DNA of 64,000 bases from Platanthera guangdongensis (GCA_039583875.1 CM077149.1:25557194-25621193), one strand, 5' to 3'; shown: positions 46,001 through 58,235, numbered from the stretch's first letter. Notes: generated by a model not told the origin, from the letters alone. Program-made: numbers and translations.

Positions 46001-46288
46001 CGGGCTCTCATGCTAGATTTAGGAGAGGTGTACAACAATCCTCTACCTATGTTCCGTGATAACAATGCCGCCATATACATCTCCAAAAATCCGGTATTCC
46101 ATGAAAGAACAAAGCACATTGAGGTTGACTGCCATTTCATTCGTGAAGAGATTTTAAAAGAACAAATTTGCACTCCGTTTGTCACGTCTGATAAAGAGCT
46201 GGCTGACATCTTCACCAAGCCAGTTTCCGCCTCGTTTCTGCATGTTTGCGACAAGCTGGGCATGATTGATATATATGCTCCAGCTTGA
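43073..46288 (+). CDS. TE-P Pol polyprotein (PR-INT-RT-RNaseH)
   Basis: 1071 codons without a break. Protease DSGATNHMTG at 30-39. GAG-pre-integrase/zinc region about 150-195 (WHLRLGH...CDACQLGKHH). Integrase D215, D279, E315, the last two 35 residues apart. A Pro/Ser linker spans 440-510. RT starts about 570, with YVDD at 754-757. RNase H includes YSDASYADDKGDRKSTSG and SSAEAEYRSM. Start at ATG 43073, because upstream frames are low-complexity. Stop TGA at 46286-46288, just before the PPT. Intact catalytic residues and near-identical LTRs point to a recent insertion. Gag would have to be supplied in trans or was lost in this copy. Confidence 0.95.
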   Translation: MAFPSSSLSASVVTSSGSAHVVTRGRWLIDSGATNHMTGNPQCFSLLDTHAQLPPVIIADGSPSPVHGTSMVQVTPSLCLADTLYMPKFPCNLLSVTSLCKQLRCSVIFTPSSCVFQDPDSQRTIATGTESGGLYFLDNVSALSAFSSSSTDLLQWHLRLGHAPPRILRQLLPHLPPHHPPLNCDACQLGKHHRSSFPPTQSRGSSRPFDIVHSDIWGPAPNLTIGRGSSYFVTFFDDFSRCTWVYLLKDRSELFSVWTSFYSMVKTQFDTSIKLLRSDNAKEYLSHDFSSFCIHHGVLRQTSCVYTSQQNGVAERKNHHLLDVARTMMTQMHVPRSYWGYAVLLSCYLINRLPSTVLHGATPFSILYPDKDPFPLPLHNFGCTAFVHSPAATRDKLSPRSTKCVFLGYSPTQKGYCCFDPVTRKQFVSADVTVFANASYFSPASSSTPPDPTSHTNLSIPSAPTDVPPSPPTPPSSPSSSSPPSTPLSPSTPLPSLSTPGPALSTTDTPDTEAPADLDLPIAIRKGVRACTQHPLTAVVSYDSLTPARRAFALAISATATPRSYQEALVIPHWKLAMDEEMATLTERGTWTLVPPPFGTDVVGCRWVFVVKFSPDGTVDRYKARLVAKGFTQTYGVDYFDTFSPVARLSTIRVLLSVAVNRDWPISQLDVKNAFLYGDLHEAVYMEQPPGYVAQGETRVCRLQKAIYGLKQSPRAWFDKFSGIVAAVGFVRSSADHSLFIRKTPSGLVVLAVYVDDIILTGDDQEGVALTKRHLRQHLINKDMGSPKYFLGIELSRKTDSLVLSQRKYALDLLKEAGLTGAKPARCPMATGEDKTWTDDSPPLSDSSRYRRLVGKLIYLTVTRPDISYAVGKVSQFMQAPRECHLQSALRILEYVKAAPGKGLLFQKNGHLRIEAYSDASYADDKGDRKSTSGFCTFVGGNLVSWKSKKQSVFSRSSAEAEYRSMASITCELKWLRALMLDLGEVYNNPLPMFRDNNAAIYISKNPVFHERTKHIEVDCHFIREEILKEQICTPFVTSDKELADIFTKPVSASFLHVCDKLGMIDIYAPA

Positions 46289-46295
46289 GGGGGAG

Positions 46296-46658
46296 TGTTG
46301 AAGTTGGTGACCGGGCGGTCTGTCTTGGCGGGTTGATGACCGCGCGGTGTGGCGGTTTGACTCACCGGCTTGTAAACCGGGCGGTCTAGCGATCTTCACA
46401 GGCGACCTCTCTGCTTCTCTTGTTGTAGCCGTGCGGTTAGCCCTTCTGTCTAACCGCGCGGCTTGCGCGGTTTACTTTGTATAGTCCGCTTAGCTTGTAA
46501 ATTTTTAGTCCCACATCTCTTATTTGTATTCTCTCATCTCTCCTCCATTCTATATAAGGGAGGGCATACCTTTGTAAAAGTTACCTTTTTTGGATAATAA
46601 AATTTCAATTATTCAAAAGTTTATCCGCTTGTTCTCTCTTTTTCGCTACTTTCTAACA
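46296..46658 (+). repeat. TE-P 3' LTR
   Basis: 363 bp, about six substitutions from the 5' LTR. Followed by TATTT (46659-46663). Confidence 0.95.
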
Positions 46659-46663
46659 TATTT

Positions 46664-48079
46664 CAAGTTGTGCTTGCAGTTATTCCACGCTAAGTGCACA
46701 CCAATGTCAGGGTGCAGTAGGTCAATATACACGGGTTTGCACGATGTAATCCCTCGTTGAGCAGATCAGTGTGTTGGCCTACGTGTACTCTCTCTATTGG
46801 AGTGTACTTAATTTCAAGTATAGGGCTGTGTTAAGGCAAGAGCAGACAAGCATCAAGGATGGGTCAAGGAGCAGCTCTTGGATGGAAAGATGAAAAATCA
46901 TCCAAGTAAGAATCGACGAGAATCACCAAGTGATTCTCGCCGAATCGACGAGAATCACTGGCTGATTTTCGCCGGCTAAATCAGCGTGCAATCAAGGCAA
47001 ATTCGACGAGAATCCCTTTGTGATTCTCGCCGAATCGTCGAGAATCAAGGGTGATTCTCGACGATTCGGCGAGAATCACAGGTGATTCTCGCCGATTTTG
47101 ACTTGGGCATTTTTCTGGAACTCCCTGAACCGGATTCTGCCGCTGGCACTAGTTTGAACCGGATTTCGGGTTTCTACTTGTGGGACCCACAACGGTCATA
47201 TTGAAAGTGTCTACAGTATATATACGGGTATTTTTTGAACAGTAGGAAGACACACAGAAAGAATCCGAGCCCATCTTAACCTAAAATCGCGAGTTCTGCT
47301 CCGCCGCCACCGTCGCCGCTCGCGCTAGTTGGTCGCCGCTGTTGATCGCGATTCTTCCTAATCCTCCGGCGACAGAAGCTTAGCCAAGCTTAGAGTCTCA
47401 CGCGTCCATCCAGAGATCCCTTGTCTCTCGATTTGTTGATCGGGAAAAACTTCCCCGTCCGAATCGACCGAGACGACCGATCCTCGTGTGACCGTTGGTA
47501 GACCTCGCTAGCTTCGTTACGAAGTTTGGATCTCCAAAGAACAGCAGCTGCACATCGTTGTCGCCGCCGATCCCGTGAACCTAGTCGTCGCCCATCTTGC
47601 CGCCGCCGGTTCCGGGGAGATTCTCTCCAAGAGAGATCTAGGGTTGTGGACTCTTCGTGGACTTCAAGAACACGTCGTCAACGAAGAGGGACACCATAGT
47701 CTCCATACGTAGTATGTATTTCTTGTACATTCTATTCTATTTTTGTTATAAAGGAACGTTGGTTCCTAGTTGTAAGGGTTGGGTGCAACCCGGTTTGTGG
47801 GAGTGTTGACTTCTACGTGTGGAAGGGTTCCTTCCGATAGTGAAAGGATTGGATTTCAATCCTGTTGGAGAAGTGACCGAGTCGTCCCTGGTTGGGAGAT
47901 AGGTCGAAGGGGGAAAGTGGATGTACCCAAATCGGGGAACAACTATAAATAGCTTGTGTACTCTGTTGTGCTGTGTTGTTTTATTTTCGTGTGCAGGTAC
48001 AATTTAAATTCCGCAAAAACGCTGCACGTCACCTATCCCCCCCCATAGGTGAAGATAGTTGACACTAGGTGGACTTTCA
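46664..48079 (+). repeat. TE-S 3' LTR, second part
   Basis: Resumes CAAGTTGTGCTTGCAG. Array at about 46910-47095, with fewer units than the 5' LTR. TATATATA at 47217-47224; hairpin block at 47916-47944 with one broken pair. Ends GGACTTTCA, then GAAGA (48080-48084). Confidence 0.93.
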
Positions 48080-48084
48080 GAAGA

Positions 48085-48884
48085 AAATATCTTTACAGAG
48101 TTTTCTCTAGACTGAAGGAGAGACAGAGTAATTCATTTTCTTCCAATAAATGTTAGCTGGTTGAAGAAATTCATTCTTGATCTTCCCCATTCATCAGCAA
48201 GAATAGGATCAAGGTCCTGAGGTAACTTCCAGCACATGCAACAGAAAGTCGAAGATTGTCATTCTTGTTATTGTGAAGCAGATAGGGCTTAGATTTTCTT
48301 AGCCCAGGAAGAAATTTACTCGGGGAGCAATTTATCTTAAGTCAAATTATCATTCCTCTTTCAAAATCAGTGGATCTGTGATAGATCTGTGTTGAGGCCT
48401 AGATTTATTAGTCTATGTGAGTGATCTGTGTGATCTTATTGTAAAGCCTAAATTATAAAGGCTGTGAGAAGGATGTGTGAGATCTGTGTTAAGGGCATTT
48501 ATGCCTATGTTTGGTAGTCGGGAGATTACTGTGTGGAGGGATGTGAGCATGTGTTGTAAGTCTCAATGGAGACTGACTGATCTAGTGGGATCGTGGTGTA
48601 ATCTCTGAGGAGACAAAGTTTTTGGAGAAGATCCTTGTCTAATATACTGTTAGGAAGGCGGAGAGGGAAAGTGGATGTAACCATACACTGTGGAACCACT
48701 ATAAAATCTTGTGTGTTGTGTCTTGTGTTTTTCTGTGTTGAGAATTGTGTTCTTGAAAGCTGAATTAGGTATACACATTAAGACATAAGTAATAGAAGAT
48801 TTTAAAGAACATTCAAAAGAATGCAATAACCAATTCACCCTCCCCCTCTAGATGATTAGCTACCATTGTAATCAAAGACTTTAA
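48085..48884 (+). repeat. TE-G 5' LTR, right part
   Basis: Continues 34473. The conserved hairpin (48669-48700) and the CCCCCTCTAGATGATTAG tail are diagnostic of Sirevirus LTRs. The end is decayed to CTTTAA, followed by AG and a mutated PBS TGGTATTAGAGGG (48887). Confidence 0.75.
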
Positions 48885-48963
48885 AGTGGTATTAGAGGGA
48901 GATTACTCAAGAAAAGACTTAATGGCCTGAGTATATATACAGGGTAGTTGTCAGAAGGTTAAG

Positions 48964-50043
48964 ATGGGTTCACAAGAGAATCACAAAAAGCTTGAATCCA
49001 TGAAAATTCCTCTCTACATGAAGCAGACTTTTGGCATATGTAAGGAAAGCATTAGATAGTTCATGGAAGCATCTGATCGTAGGATCTATATCACAGTTCA
49101 AGAAGGACCCTTCATCACAATAAAGACATCTGTCCTTGATGCAAATATTAAGACTCCAAAGAACTACACTGAAATGACTAAGGATGAAGTCATTTTAGAA
49201 ACAATGGAATAGAGGGCATAAAATATTATAGTTAGAGCCATAGATGACTCCATCTTTCAAAACTTGGTGTACTGCAAGACCTCAAAGGAAATGTGGGATA
49301 CCTTGATAATTTACATGGAAGGTACTAAGGAAGTGAGAGATGATGGAAAGTCAATGCTAAATCAAGAGTATGAATCTTTTAGACAAATAAGGGAGGAGAC
49401 CATAACTAGCTGTTATAAAGGTTCATCAGGACAGTTAATGAGCTAAGGACCTATGACTGGGCATTTAGTAATTATGAGCTAAATGGTAAGTTTCTTAGGT
49501 CTCTTACTAGAGACTAGGACACTAAGATATGTGTCTTTAGAGAAGTTTCAAAGATGCCAGATACTCCACCATCCACATTGTTTGGTAAGCTATTTTCATA
49601 TGATATGCAGCTGACAGCTAGGAAGGAGGAGGAGAAGACTAGCAGAGGCCTGCCTAAAGAAACTGTTGTGGACTTCCAGGAAGATAGCTCCAAGAGGAGC
49701 AAGGAGAAGAATACTTCTCCCATAAAAGGCCAGTTGAGTCAGAAGATTCAAATCAAGAGGAATCGGACAGTAATATATCTGATGAGGAGTTTGCTGCTTT
49801 CTCAAGGCAGTTTATGAAGATGATGAAGAAGAAATGGTTAGGTTTCAAATAGAATACAAGAGCTGCCAATTACAAAAGGAAAGTCAAAGCTTCAGTGTAA
49901 CCACTAGCCTCCAAGCCTCCTATTCCTTTCAAGGATCTCCTTATATTCCTTTCAGGAGCATCTTTGGTTACTGGGAGATTGGTGGATCCACAAATGAGAA
50001 CAAAGTTGCTCACCACTATGGTGGTAGGAATGGAAAGGGTGCT
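48964..50043 (+). pseudogene. TE-G Gag remnant
   Basis: From ATG 48964 it aligns by eye with TE-S Gag (RRIYITVQEGPF, EMTKDEVI, RAIDDSIFQNLVYCKTSKEMWDTLI, EGTKEVRDDGKS) with many stops and shifts. Lys/Glu/Ser-rich sequence follows. TE-H ends it at 50049 (ATTAC, 50044-50048, is its probable target copy). Confidence 0.85.
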
Positions 50044-50048
50044 ATTAC

Positions 50049-51790
50049 TGTTGGGTACATTGGAAAATGTGTACCAGATTTGAAGAAGCCGCACCTTACT
50101 CAATAATATGCATCAAGGTGTATTTGATATTGTTTTGAGTTTATATGTTTAGGTTAAGAAAATGCAGGAATGCAGGAAAAGTTTCTAAGTCCATGAGTCG
50201 ACACAAGAAGAAGTTGTGTCGACACTTATGAAGGCCTGTGTCGACACTGGAGAAAAGCTGTGTCGACACCTGGAGTCAATTCTGTCAACCCTTGGAAAGG
50301 TTGTGTCGACACCAGAAGAAACTGTGTCGACACACAGAGGCAGTGTCGACACACAGAAAAGCTTAGTCGACATCAACTATGTCAACACACAGAGGCAGTG
50401 TCGACACACAGAAGACTTTGTCGACATCAACTGTGTCGACACACAGGACTTGTGTCGACACATAGCAGAGTTTCAACAAAGTTGATTTTTTGTGAAGAGA
50501 AGAAGTGACTGTATCGACACACAGAACTAGTGTCGACACATTATACAGAAGCTGTGTCGAGAAGCAGTGTCAACACCAAGGGAGCTGTGTCAACACCACC
50601 AAGGCTTGTGTCGACACTTAGTCTACTTGTGTCTACACATGATTAAGTTCAGTCTCGACACTTTACTGATAGAGATAAAGTTTCAAGAAGTGACTGGAAG
50701 ACTTGACAGCTGCCATAAGCAACCGGACTACTGTAACTGTCAGATCTGTCAGAAGTTCGTTAGAAACCAGATCAGCCGGTTACCATGGAGGAAGTCTATA
50801 TAAAGACATTCTCTATCAACAGAAGGAGAACATATACACATGAGATAAAAAAAGTAAACACAAAAAACAGAAGAAGATTTTCAACAAAAGATCTAAGAAG
50901 ACATTCTTAAGTGGTGATCTACTCAGAGTTTGTAAAGAGAATTCAAAGAAGAATTCAGAAGAATCTTTAGAAGAATTTGGAGATAGAGAGCTCCATCTAT
51001 TCAAGTGAAGAAAGGGACTTACATCAACAAGTCTCTTTAGTGCAGATTCTAAACCAGTCTGCCAAGAAGAATTCAGATTGATTTCTGAATTTCAAGAAAG
51101 AAGCTGATTGAAGATCAACTTCAAAGGAGATCAACCCTACTGTGTTCAGATTCAAGAAGCTTTGAAGAAAGATAAGACAGGTTGATCTCTAACATCAGAT
51201 TCTTTCAAGAACTGGTCAAGAAACCTTCCATCCTTTCTCTCTCAACCAGGGTGGTGGTAAATTTCAAATTTACATATATTTTCAGTAGTATCTTTTTAAG
51301 ATCTGAGTTGTAAGCCTGATTTATAAAGGCTGAGTTGTAGGAGATTAAGTTCTCTGAGTGGTAGGTCTTGTTGAAGGCTGAGGTAGGGCTAAGAGCCTGA
51401 GTTGTAGGCCTTGTTGAAGGCTGAGGTAGGGCAGATTGCCTGAGCTGTAGAAGTGTGGACTCACTCTGAGTTGTAGGAGCCTTGTTTGGGTTCTGAGCTG
51501 TAAGATCTGCAGATCTGAGGAGAAGGAAAGAAGTTATGCTGAATCTAGCACACTGCTAGATAGGCGAAGGGGGAAAGTGGATGTACCCATCATTTGGGGA
51601 ACCACTATAAAACTGTGTGCCATCTGTGATTGTGTGTGATTCTGTGATTTTTGTGATGTGGTAGCTGTAGATTTGATTGATTCTATGTGATTATCTGAAT
51701 TAATACTGTGCCTTAATGTAAAAAAGGAATTGCACCTATTCACCCCCCCCCCCTCTAGGTGTTTAGGTGATCTTGAAATCAATTCTTTCA
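50049..51790 (+). repeat. TE-H 5' LTR (Sirevirus type)
   Basis: 1742 bp, TGTTGGGTACAT...CAATTCTTTCA. Array of TGTGTCGACACA-type palindromes at about 50195-50660, TATATAAA at 50797-50804, hairpin block at 51576-51607. PBS TGGTATCAGAGCC starts at 51793. About 100 bp of internal sequence follow before TE-I. Confidence 0.9.
50195..50660. repeat. Palindromic TGTCGACA array in TE-H LTR
   Basis: About 17 full or degenerate GTGTCGACAC units spaced roughly 20-30 bp, linked by CAGAAG or CAGAGGCA words. Confidence 0.92.
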
Positions 51791-51900
51791 AGTGGTATCA
51801 GAGCCAGGTTACTCAAAGATAGACTTAACAGTCTGAGTAAGATGTGTGAGGCAGAATAAATTAGAAAAGATGGATTCAGGCAGAATAAATTAGAAAACTA

Positions 51901-54900
51901 TGTGAGACTAAGTGGTTTCACATCCGCTCCCCGGCGACTCCTCGGGACCAGGCGGGGAAAAGGAACAAGAGTACAATATATAGTAAGTATAAAAGGTACA
52001 AGCAGGTGGCAAGGTACATGAGTATCAATGTATAAACTAGCAGTTCTATAAGAGCTATCAATGTATAAACTAACAATTCTACAAGAGCTAGTAAACATCA
52101 AGTATAATAAAACTACATCAGGAAAGTAACTTAACTTATAAGTATGCCCATACAAGCTTATAAGTTAAGGTCGTTTTGCATAAAGTAACTCATCGTATAG
52201 GAGTTCCCATATAAACTTATACGATAAGGATCTTGTTGTGCAATGATATGAAATGAAATGTATGCTATGCAATGACTCACCCATGATCACATACATGCAA
52301 TTGCCATGTCGACACGGACTATAGTTCCCACTTTTTGAGCAGGTAGCTAACCTCTCAGTCATCAGCCGTCGTAGCCAGGTGGTGACAGTAGAACGGGAAC
52401 TTCTACTACTAGGCAGATATCCACATTATTTCACCTAGGCCTCCATACGCCTCAACGCTAAGAACACAACAGCGGAGCCCATGCGTACTATGGCCCAGCG
52501 GGAGCCTCGGGTAGATGTGCACCGAGGACCAAGCCCCGAACTGACCTTGTGTGACCTGGAAGGAGCCTCGAAGTGAGCATGAGGACCAAGCCCAACCGTT
52601 CACCTGGCACGGAAGGAGCCCCGGGACGTGAACACCGAGGACCAAGCCCAACCGCCCAAAGTCTAACTGTCGACTCCCATCGGTGTGACGACTAGCGAGC
52701 CCGGAGACCTGCCACACTATCCTTAACCCAGGATTACGACACCGCGTGTCGACTCACACCACATGCAAATTCTATATTATCGTGGCATGGAAGGAGCCTC
52801 GGAAGTAAGGCACGAGGACCAAGCCCAACCATCCACCTGGCATGGAAGGAGCCCCGGGACGTGAACACCGAGGAACAAGCCCAACCGACCGTTTGTCTCA
52901 TCTCAAGCTATCCAAGCTTGCGACGGTCAACACCGCACTTACAACCTTTCACAATACTACCCATAGGGAGACAATACTCTAAGTATTGGACTACTAAACT
53001 CATTCCATTGGTCAAGCATACTCGAGACCATAATTTAATCTTCCACATGACTTTCCAAATGATCCAACATAATACATATACGATGCGCATGTAATAATCT
53101 ACCAATTTCTATCAAGTCATTCCGTTCAAGTAATCTTACAACAAAATTCGATTGTAAGAAATCTGTTTCCAACATGATATAACAGGATATGCATCTAAAA
53201 CAACTTATCAAATTCTATCAAGTCAATTCTTTCCATAAAGCTTGATTCACAATTATTTGTATGAAATCTGATTAACAAGATTCATCATTCATAGCATTAC
53301 GGTGGTTAATTATGAAATATTTCATCAAAACCTCAAGCTATTTTGCAACATCGATTTCACCAAACCCAAATCCATATTATATAAAAAAACACAGAATTTT
53401 ACGTACAGATTAATCTGGATAGCAAATTAGACCGGAGATTCCCGAGGCTACGGGAATCCGGTGAAGGCATGTAACCACTCGATGGAAAGGTCCTTCCGTG
53501 GGCTATAACCGTCGTATTTAGACCTCAACCCAGATTTGAAATTATCCTATTTGAAATCATACTCGAAGCCCGCTGCGTACAGAACACAATTTCTGCACGC
53601 GGGATTTATCGAACACCATTTTCGTTCAGACTTTCCCGTGGCTACAAATGTCGCCTGAATTTGTTCAGCCACTCATTGGAAAGGTATTTTCAAGGGATTC
53701 AATTTTCGTGTTTAGCCAAAAGCACATATCTGGCAATATCACACCTAAAAATAGCCACGAAGTACGTTGCGCGCAGAATACAGATTCTGCACGCATCTTA
53801 AGGCGGAATGAACGGCTTCGGTTCATCTTCCTCCTCAAGGCGATCTTCCCAAATCATTCCAGAAAACCTCCTCCATTATTCAACCTCAAGATGCCAATAC
53901 CCCTCACGAAACCATACCCTATCATCATATAGAAGAAGGGAGTTTTTGAAGAGATCTAAAACCTATGGCACAAGTCCTAGCATGGCCTTTCCTAGAAAAC
54001 TCCTCCTCTCCATAAAGACTCTCTTGAGTCGATGTCTCGCCAAGGGAAATAACTATAGATATAGCACCAAGGGAGAGGGTAGGAAACTCACATCAATCCC
54101 AGCGGTTCCATTTCCGACCATAGATCTTGTGATTCTTCGCGGCGGCATCCTCTCCTTCATGGCGTTGGCGGATTTTCTTCCCTAGATCTTCCTCCAGCAA
54201 ACTCTCCTTCTCCACAGGACTTCTCTCAGAAAAATACGGCTGGGGAGAATAGTGAAATGGCTAGGGTTTTCCACTGTTCGTTATATATATATAATGTGAC
54301 ACGGGTAGGGACACGCCCGTGTCCTTACCCGTGTCCCGCTCGAGCGAAGCGTTACAGGCGGTTACGACGCCGATTCGATACTCGACACGACGAAACACGC
54401 CCTGGTCACACCCGTGACACCGGGCGTGACGCCTATCGTCGACCGAAATTCATCGAACTCAACTAAAATCGTCGAATGGAGAACACGCCCAGGTCACGCC
54501 CATGATCACGCCCATGGTCATGCCCGTGACATGGAGCGTGTAACCCTGTCACTAGAGAACCAGCCGCCTACTCGAGTACCTTAAGCACCTACTCGAGTAC
54601 CTTAAGTCACGCCCATGGGTCACGCCTGTGACCCAGGGCGTGTAACCCATTTTACTCGAGTATTTTGAAAACTACTCGAGTAACATTGACAACTACTCGA
54701 GTACCTTCAGTCACGCCCTTGGGTCACGCCCGTGACCCAGGGCTTGTAACCCATTTTACTCGAGTATTTTGAAACTACTCGACTAACCTCGGCAGCTACT
54801 CGAGTACTTCAGTCACGCCCTGGGTCACGCCCGTGACCCAGGGCGTGTAACCCACTTTACTCGAGTATTTTGAAACTACTCGAGTAACCTCGACAGCTAC

Positions 54901-55155
54901 TCGAGTACTTCAGTCACGCCCCTGGGTCACGCCCGTGACCCAGGGCGTGTAACCCATTTTATTTGAGTATTTTGAAACTACTCAGTAACCTCGGCAGCTA
55001 CTCAAGTACTTCAGTCACGCCCCTCGGTCACGCCCGTGACCTAGGGCGTGTAACCTGCTCTGGACTAACTTCTCCAGTCCACAAGTGCCGCCCCTTTTTC
55101 CTCCACTTTCTTGAACTCAAGCCTGCCCTCCTGACTCAAAACTCGCATGGGGGGC
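51901..55155 (-). repeat. TE-I: gypsy-type LTR (minus strand), truncated
   Basis: About 3.25 kb starting TGTGAGACTA. Layout resembles the TE-A LTR reversed. It has four ACGGAAGGAGCC..CGG / GAGGACCAAGCCCAACC units (52550-52890). A TATATATATATA box at about 54282-54293 is preceded in the minus sense by a 100-bp tandem array (54296-55075). Sequence ends at TE-J. No PBS, gag or pol is visible, so membership in gypsy is by resemblance only. Confidence 0.6.
54296..55075. repeat. Tandem palindromic array in TE-I
   Basis: About five units of about 101 bp, each combining TACTCGAGTA palindromes with GGTCACGCCCGTGACCC. The TCACGCCCGTGA core parallels ACACGCCCGTGT of TE-A. The TACTCGAGTA core equals that of TE-K. 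Confidence 0.92.
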
Positions 55156-56022
55156 TGAAAGTGCAACTAGATCTGATATACTCTAGAGGGGGGGTGAATA
55201 GAGTATATGGTGCTTAAAAACTTTTTACAAGCTTTTACAATAATTGTTGTAATCTGTGTCAGCAGGGAAGCAATAAAGAATCTAACTACAGCACTAAGCT
55301 AAACAAAAAACTAAGCACAGAGAGAATCAAGGCCAGAAACATAAAGTAAACAAGCAGAACCAGAAGACACAAGGAAATATAGTGGTTCTCCAAACTTGGG
55401 TACATCCACTCTTCTACCACCCTAGGTAGGAATCCACTGCAGGATGAGTTGATCAGGTGTCCTGGGCACCAATGAGCTTTTGATAAGGTGCTCAAATACC
55501 AAAGCAGATTTTTTGATCAGGTGTCTTGCCACCAATGTGCTTTTGACAAGGTGCTCAAAAACCAGATTCAAACTTTTGAAGGGAGTTTGAAAAACCCTTT
55601 ACAGAATGGGGGTGAGAGAGTGATGGCAGTCTTCTCTTTCTCAAACAACTGAGAAGACTATGTGGATTGATGTCAAAGCTCCCCCTGAATCCTTCTCTGA
55701 GCGTCCGGGGAAGCCCTCCGCTGACGCGAACCTTCTCCAAGCCGCCGCCCCCCCCCCCCCCCCCCCCTTACTTGTGGTGTGAAGATTAGCCTTATTATGG
55801 CAAGGCTAGGGTTATCCCTGCAAAGAATTAGCCTTATTTGGATGCATGCCAGCATCCTTCTCTGAGCCTCCGGAGTTTGAGAGAGATCCGTTCTTTGATG
55901 GAATTATGTATGCTCTTAGTCCTCCAAAGTGCGAAGCCCCGATTCTAGCATTTTGGACGAGTTACCTAGTGAGTTACGGGTACTGTTGGAGAGTATCGGT
56001 ACGTGTACCCGGATGAGTTGCA
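55156..56022 (-). repeat. TE-J: Sirevirus-type LTR, reversed, cut by the assembly gap
   Basis: Plus strand starts TGAAAGTGCAACTAG, the reverse of an LTR end CTTTCA preceded by CCCCTCTAGAG. The hairpin block is present in reverse at 55381-55410. A poly-C run lies at about 55748-55768. No PBS follows the end, so it is a solo or 3' LTR. The LTR start was not found before the gap. Confidence 0.75.
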
Positions 56023-56522
56023 NNNNNNNNNNNNNNNNNNNNNNNNNNNNNNNNNNNNNNNNNNNNNNNNNNNNNNNNNNNNNNNNNNNNNNNNNNNNNN
56101 NNNNNNNNNNNNNNNNNNNNNNNNNNNNNNNNNNNNNNNNNNNNNNNNNNNNNNNNNNNNNNNNNNNNNNNNNNNNNNNNNNNNNNNNNNNNNNNNNNNN
56201 NNNNNNNNNNNNNNNNNNNNNNNNNNNNNNNNNNNNNNNNNNNNNNNNNNNNNNNNNNNNNNNNNNNNNNNNNNNNNNNNNNNNNNNNNNNNNNNNNNNN
56301 NNNNNNNNNNNNNNNNNNNNNNNNNNNNNNNNNNNNNNNNNNNNNNNNNNNNNNNNNNNNNNNNNNNNNNNNNNNNNNNNNNNNNNNNNNNNNNNNNNNN
56401 NNNNNNNNNNNNNNNNNNNNNNNNNNNNNNNNNNNNNNNNNNNNNNNNNNNNNNNNNNNNNNNNNNNNNNNNNNNNNNNNNNNNNNNNNNNNNNNNNNNN
56501 NNNNNNNNNNNNNNNNNNNNNN
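56023..56522. other. Assembly gap (500 N)
   Basis: Exactly 500 N, probably a fixed-size placeholder of unknown true length. Confidence 0.99.
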
Positions 56523-58230
56523 AATGCCTGCATTAATTATTTGTGCTCTTGTTCCATTAACAACAACCAGAAGTACCTATCAAAAATCGCCTCCCATAAT
56601 GATAATTTTCCCGCCGAATGGATTATCTACATCAGTAACATCATGTAATGAACGATCAACTGTCTCGAATGCCTTTCTATCGGCCATGGGTGCTTCATCC
56701 CAAATTATAGCTTCTGATTGTCTGATTACTTCTGCAAAATCCGACTGTTTTGTAAAAGAACATAATGATTTGTAGTCCAATTTAATGGGTATTTGTAATT
56801 TTTAATGTGCAGTCCGACCCCCCAGTAAAAGGGTAGCAGCAATACCAGAAGTAGCTGTTGCTATAATAATGCATCATATTTTCCTAAATGTGGCAAGAAT
56901 TGCATGGTACAGATATGTTTTTCCAGTTCCTCCAGGTCCATCAACAAAAAAACACTCATGGGCTTTGTTCTTTATTGCCTCGCTGATCACATTGTAAGCA
57001 TGTAACTGACCTTCGTTGAGCAACCCAACTACTTTAAGATCATCTCGTGTAATAGGTATTAAAAATTCGTCTTCTATAAGACTGGATAGGTTATTGAAAT
57101 CACTGAATGATTCATTGACTAGTGGTAAATCAAACTCTGTAATAGATCGTTTATATTGCTTCAGAATATCATTGAGACTATGAAGTACTTTATTCATAAT
57201 GAAAAACTCGTTGGTCATGCTAGAACTTGGATAATCTTCGATCAAGCTTGCATAATTTTCATCCCAAATCCCTCGGACATCGGCTGGTTCACAGAAGATC
57301 AATATAGTAGCGAACAGTCTTCTCAAAGCGGATGGCAACCTGAATACTCGAGCCTCAAGTAGACATTCTCGAATACTGTTATCGTTCTCAAGCAAACCAT
57401 AATTTTGTGCAGCATTCTTAAAAGTGATGCAGTCCGTACCATTGACTGTTAATAGTGAATCGAATGTCTTTGGACCTGGTATGTGATTTAGAAGCATGCA
57501 TAAATAGTATCTTTCACTATCAGCAAGGGGTACTGAATAAATTCTACCAATCACCCGTCGATTCCTGATCCTTTTCCTCCAAATTTTTTGTTGTTTGAAC
57601 CATCTATAATATTTTGGAAAATATCTGTACAAATAGAGGTCTTGCTCTCTATGTTGTGAATAAACACTAAAAAACTCGGTCAACATTGTTTTCGAATTGC
57701 GATCATCCATTAATATCGATGAAAGTGACTGTTCACCATAAAATTGTATCTGATGTTTGTTAGGTAGATGTATTTGTAATCGCTCTACCGATGGATATAT
57801 TCGACTCATCTAGAACTTGAACGTTCGCCATAATGACTCAGGCGGGCACAACCATCTGCCGTCAACATAATTGTTTATTTCATCTTGATTAGCATCAGGA
57901 CGGATCTCAAAAGAGACATGATCGGGTCCCTTGTATACGTACTTGTATAAATATTTAATGCTATTGATACTGCTGCAAACATCAACATTTAGATGACAAT
58001 CATATTTTAAAAGCAACCATGGATTATATGGAACTACCCATCTATTATCAACATCGAAAGCTGTATCTCTGCCTAAAGTAATATTCCTATTATCATTCCT
58101 TCTTCGATACACTGGGTAAGCATCATTCCCCTGTATTGTCGCTTCTGCATACTGTTTAGGAAAACCTTTGTTACATGTATGATCCTTCATACATTGTGCT
58201 TTTGGCTTGTAAGGTCCGCATAGACTGTCT
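56523..58230 (-). pseudogene. Helitron RepHel remnant (linker and PIF1-like helicase)
   Basis: One minus-strand frame with TAG 57810-57812, TGA 56874-56876, a TAA near 56803 and a TGA-TAG pair after GGDF. The 5' part matches the Rep-helicase linker (CMKDHTCNKGFPKQY, YRRRNDNRNI, NRWVVPYNPWLLLKYDCHLNVDVC, KYLYKYVYKG). The helicase has Walker A GPGGTGKT and Walker B-like IIWDEAPMADR. The HUH endonuclease domain is absent: homology starts near 58225 beside a GTCGAC array. The C-terminus is lost in the gap. Enzymes of this type drive rolling-circle transposition of Helitrons. Confidence 0.9.
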
Positions 58231-58235
58231 TCTGT

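Larger units (their letters stand above)
41950..46658 (+). mobile_element. TE-P: young copia element with intact pol and no recognisable gag
   Basis: 4709 bp, 363-bp LTRs (41950-42312 and 46296-46658) with about six differences, duplication TATTT, PBS TGGTATCAGAG at 42313, PPT GAGGGGGAG at 46287-46295. The single long frame starts just before the protease. The 760 bp where gag should be is C/T-rich sequence with no Gag domain or zinc knuckle. Not a Sirevirus: short LTRs, one PPT, different wording. Confidence 0.92.
34474..48079 (+). mobile_element. TE-S: Sirevirus-type copia retrotransposon hosting TE-P
   Basis: 13.6 kb including the 4.7-kb TE-P. LTRs at 34474-36010 and 41862-48079 (split), PBS TGGTATCAGAG (36013-36023), long Gag, pol in PR-INT-RT-RH order, and four polypurine tracts before the 3' LTR. 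Multiple PPTs, a long Gag and palindrome-rich LTRs are features known of Sireviruses. Several nonsense codons and at least two frameshifts show it is dead. Confidence 0.93.

Noticed and set aside
55929..56648. Frames crossing 56023-56522
   Set aside because: They run through the N gap and have no meaning.
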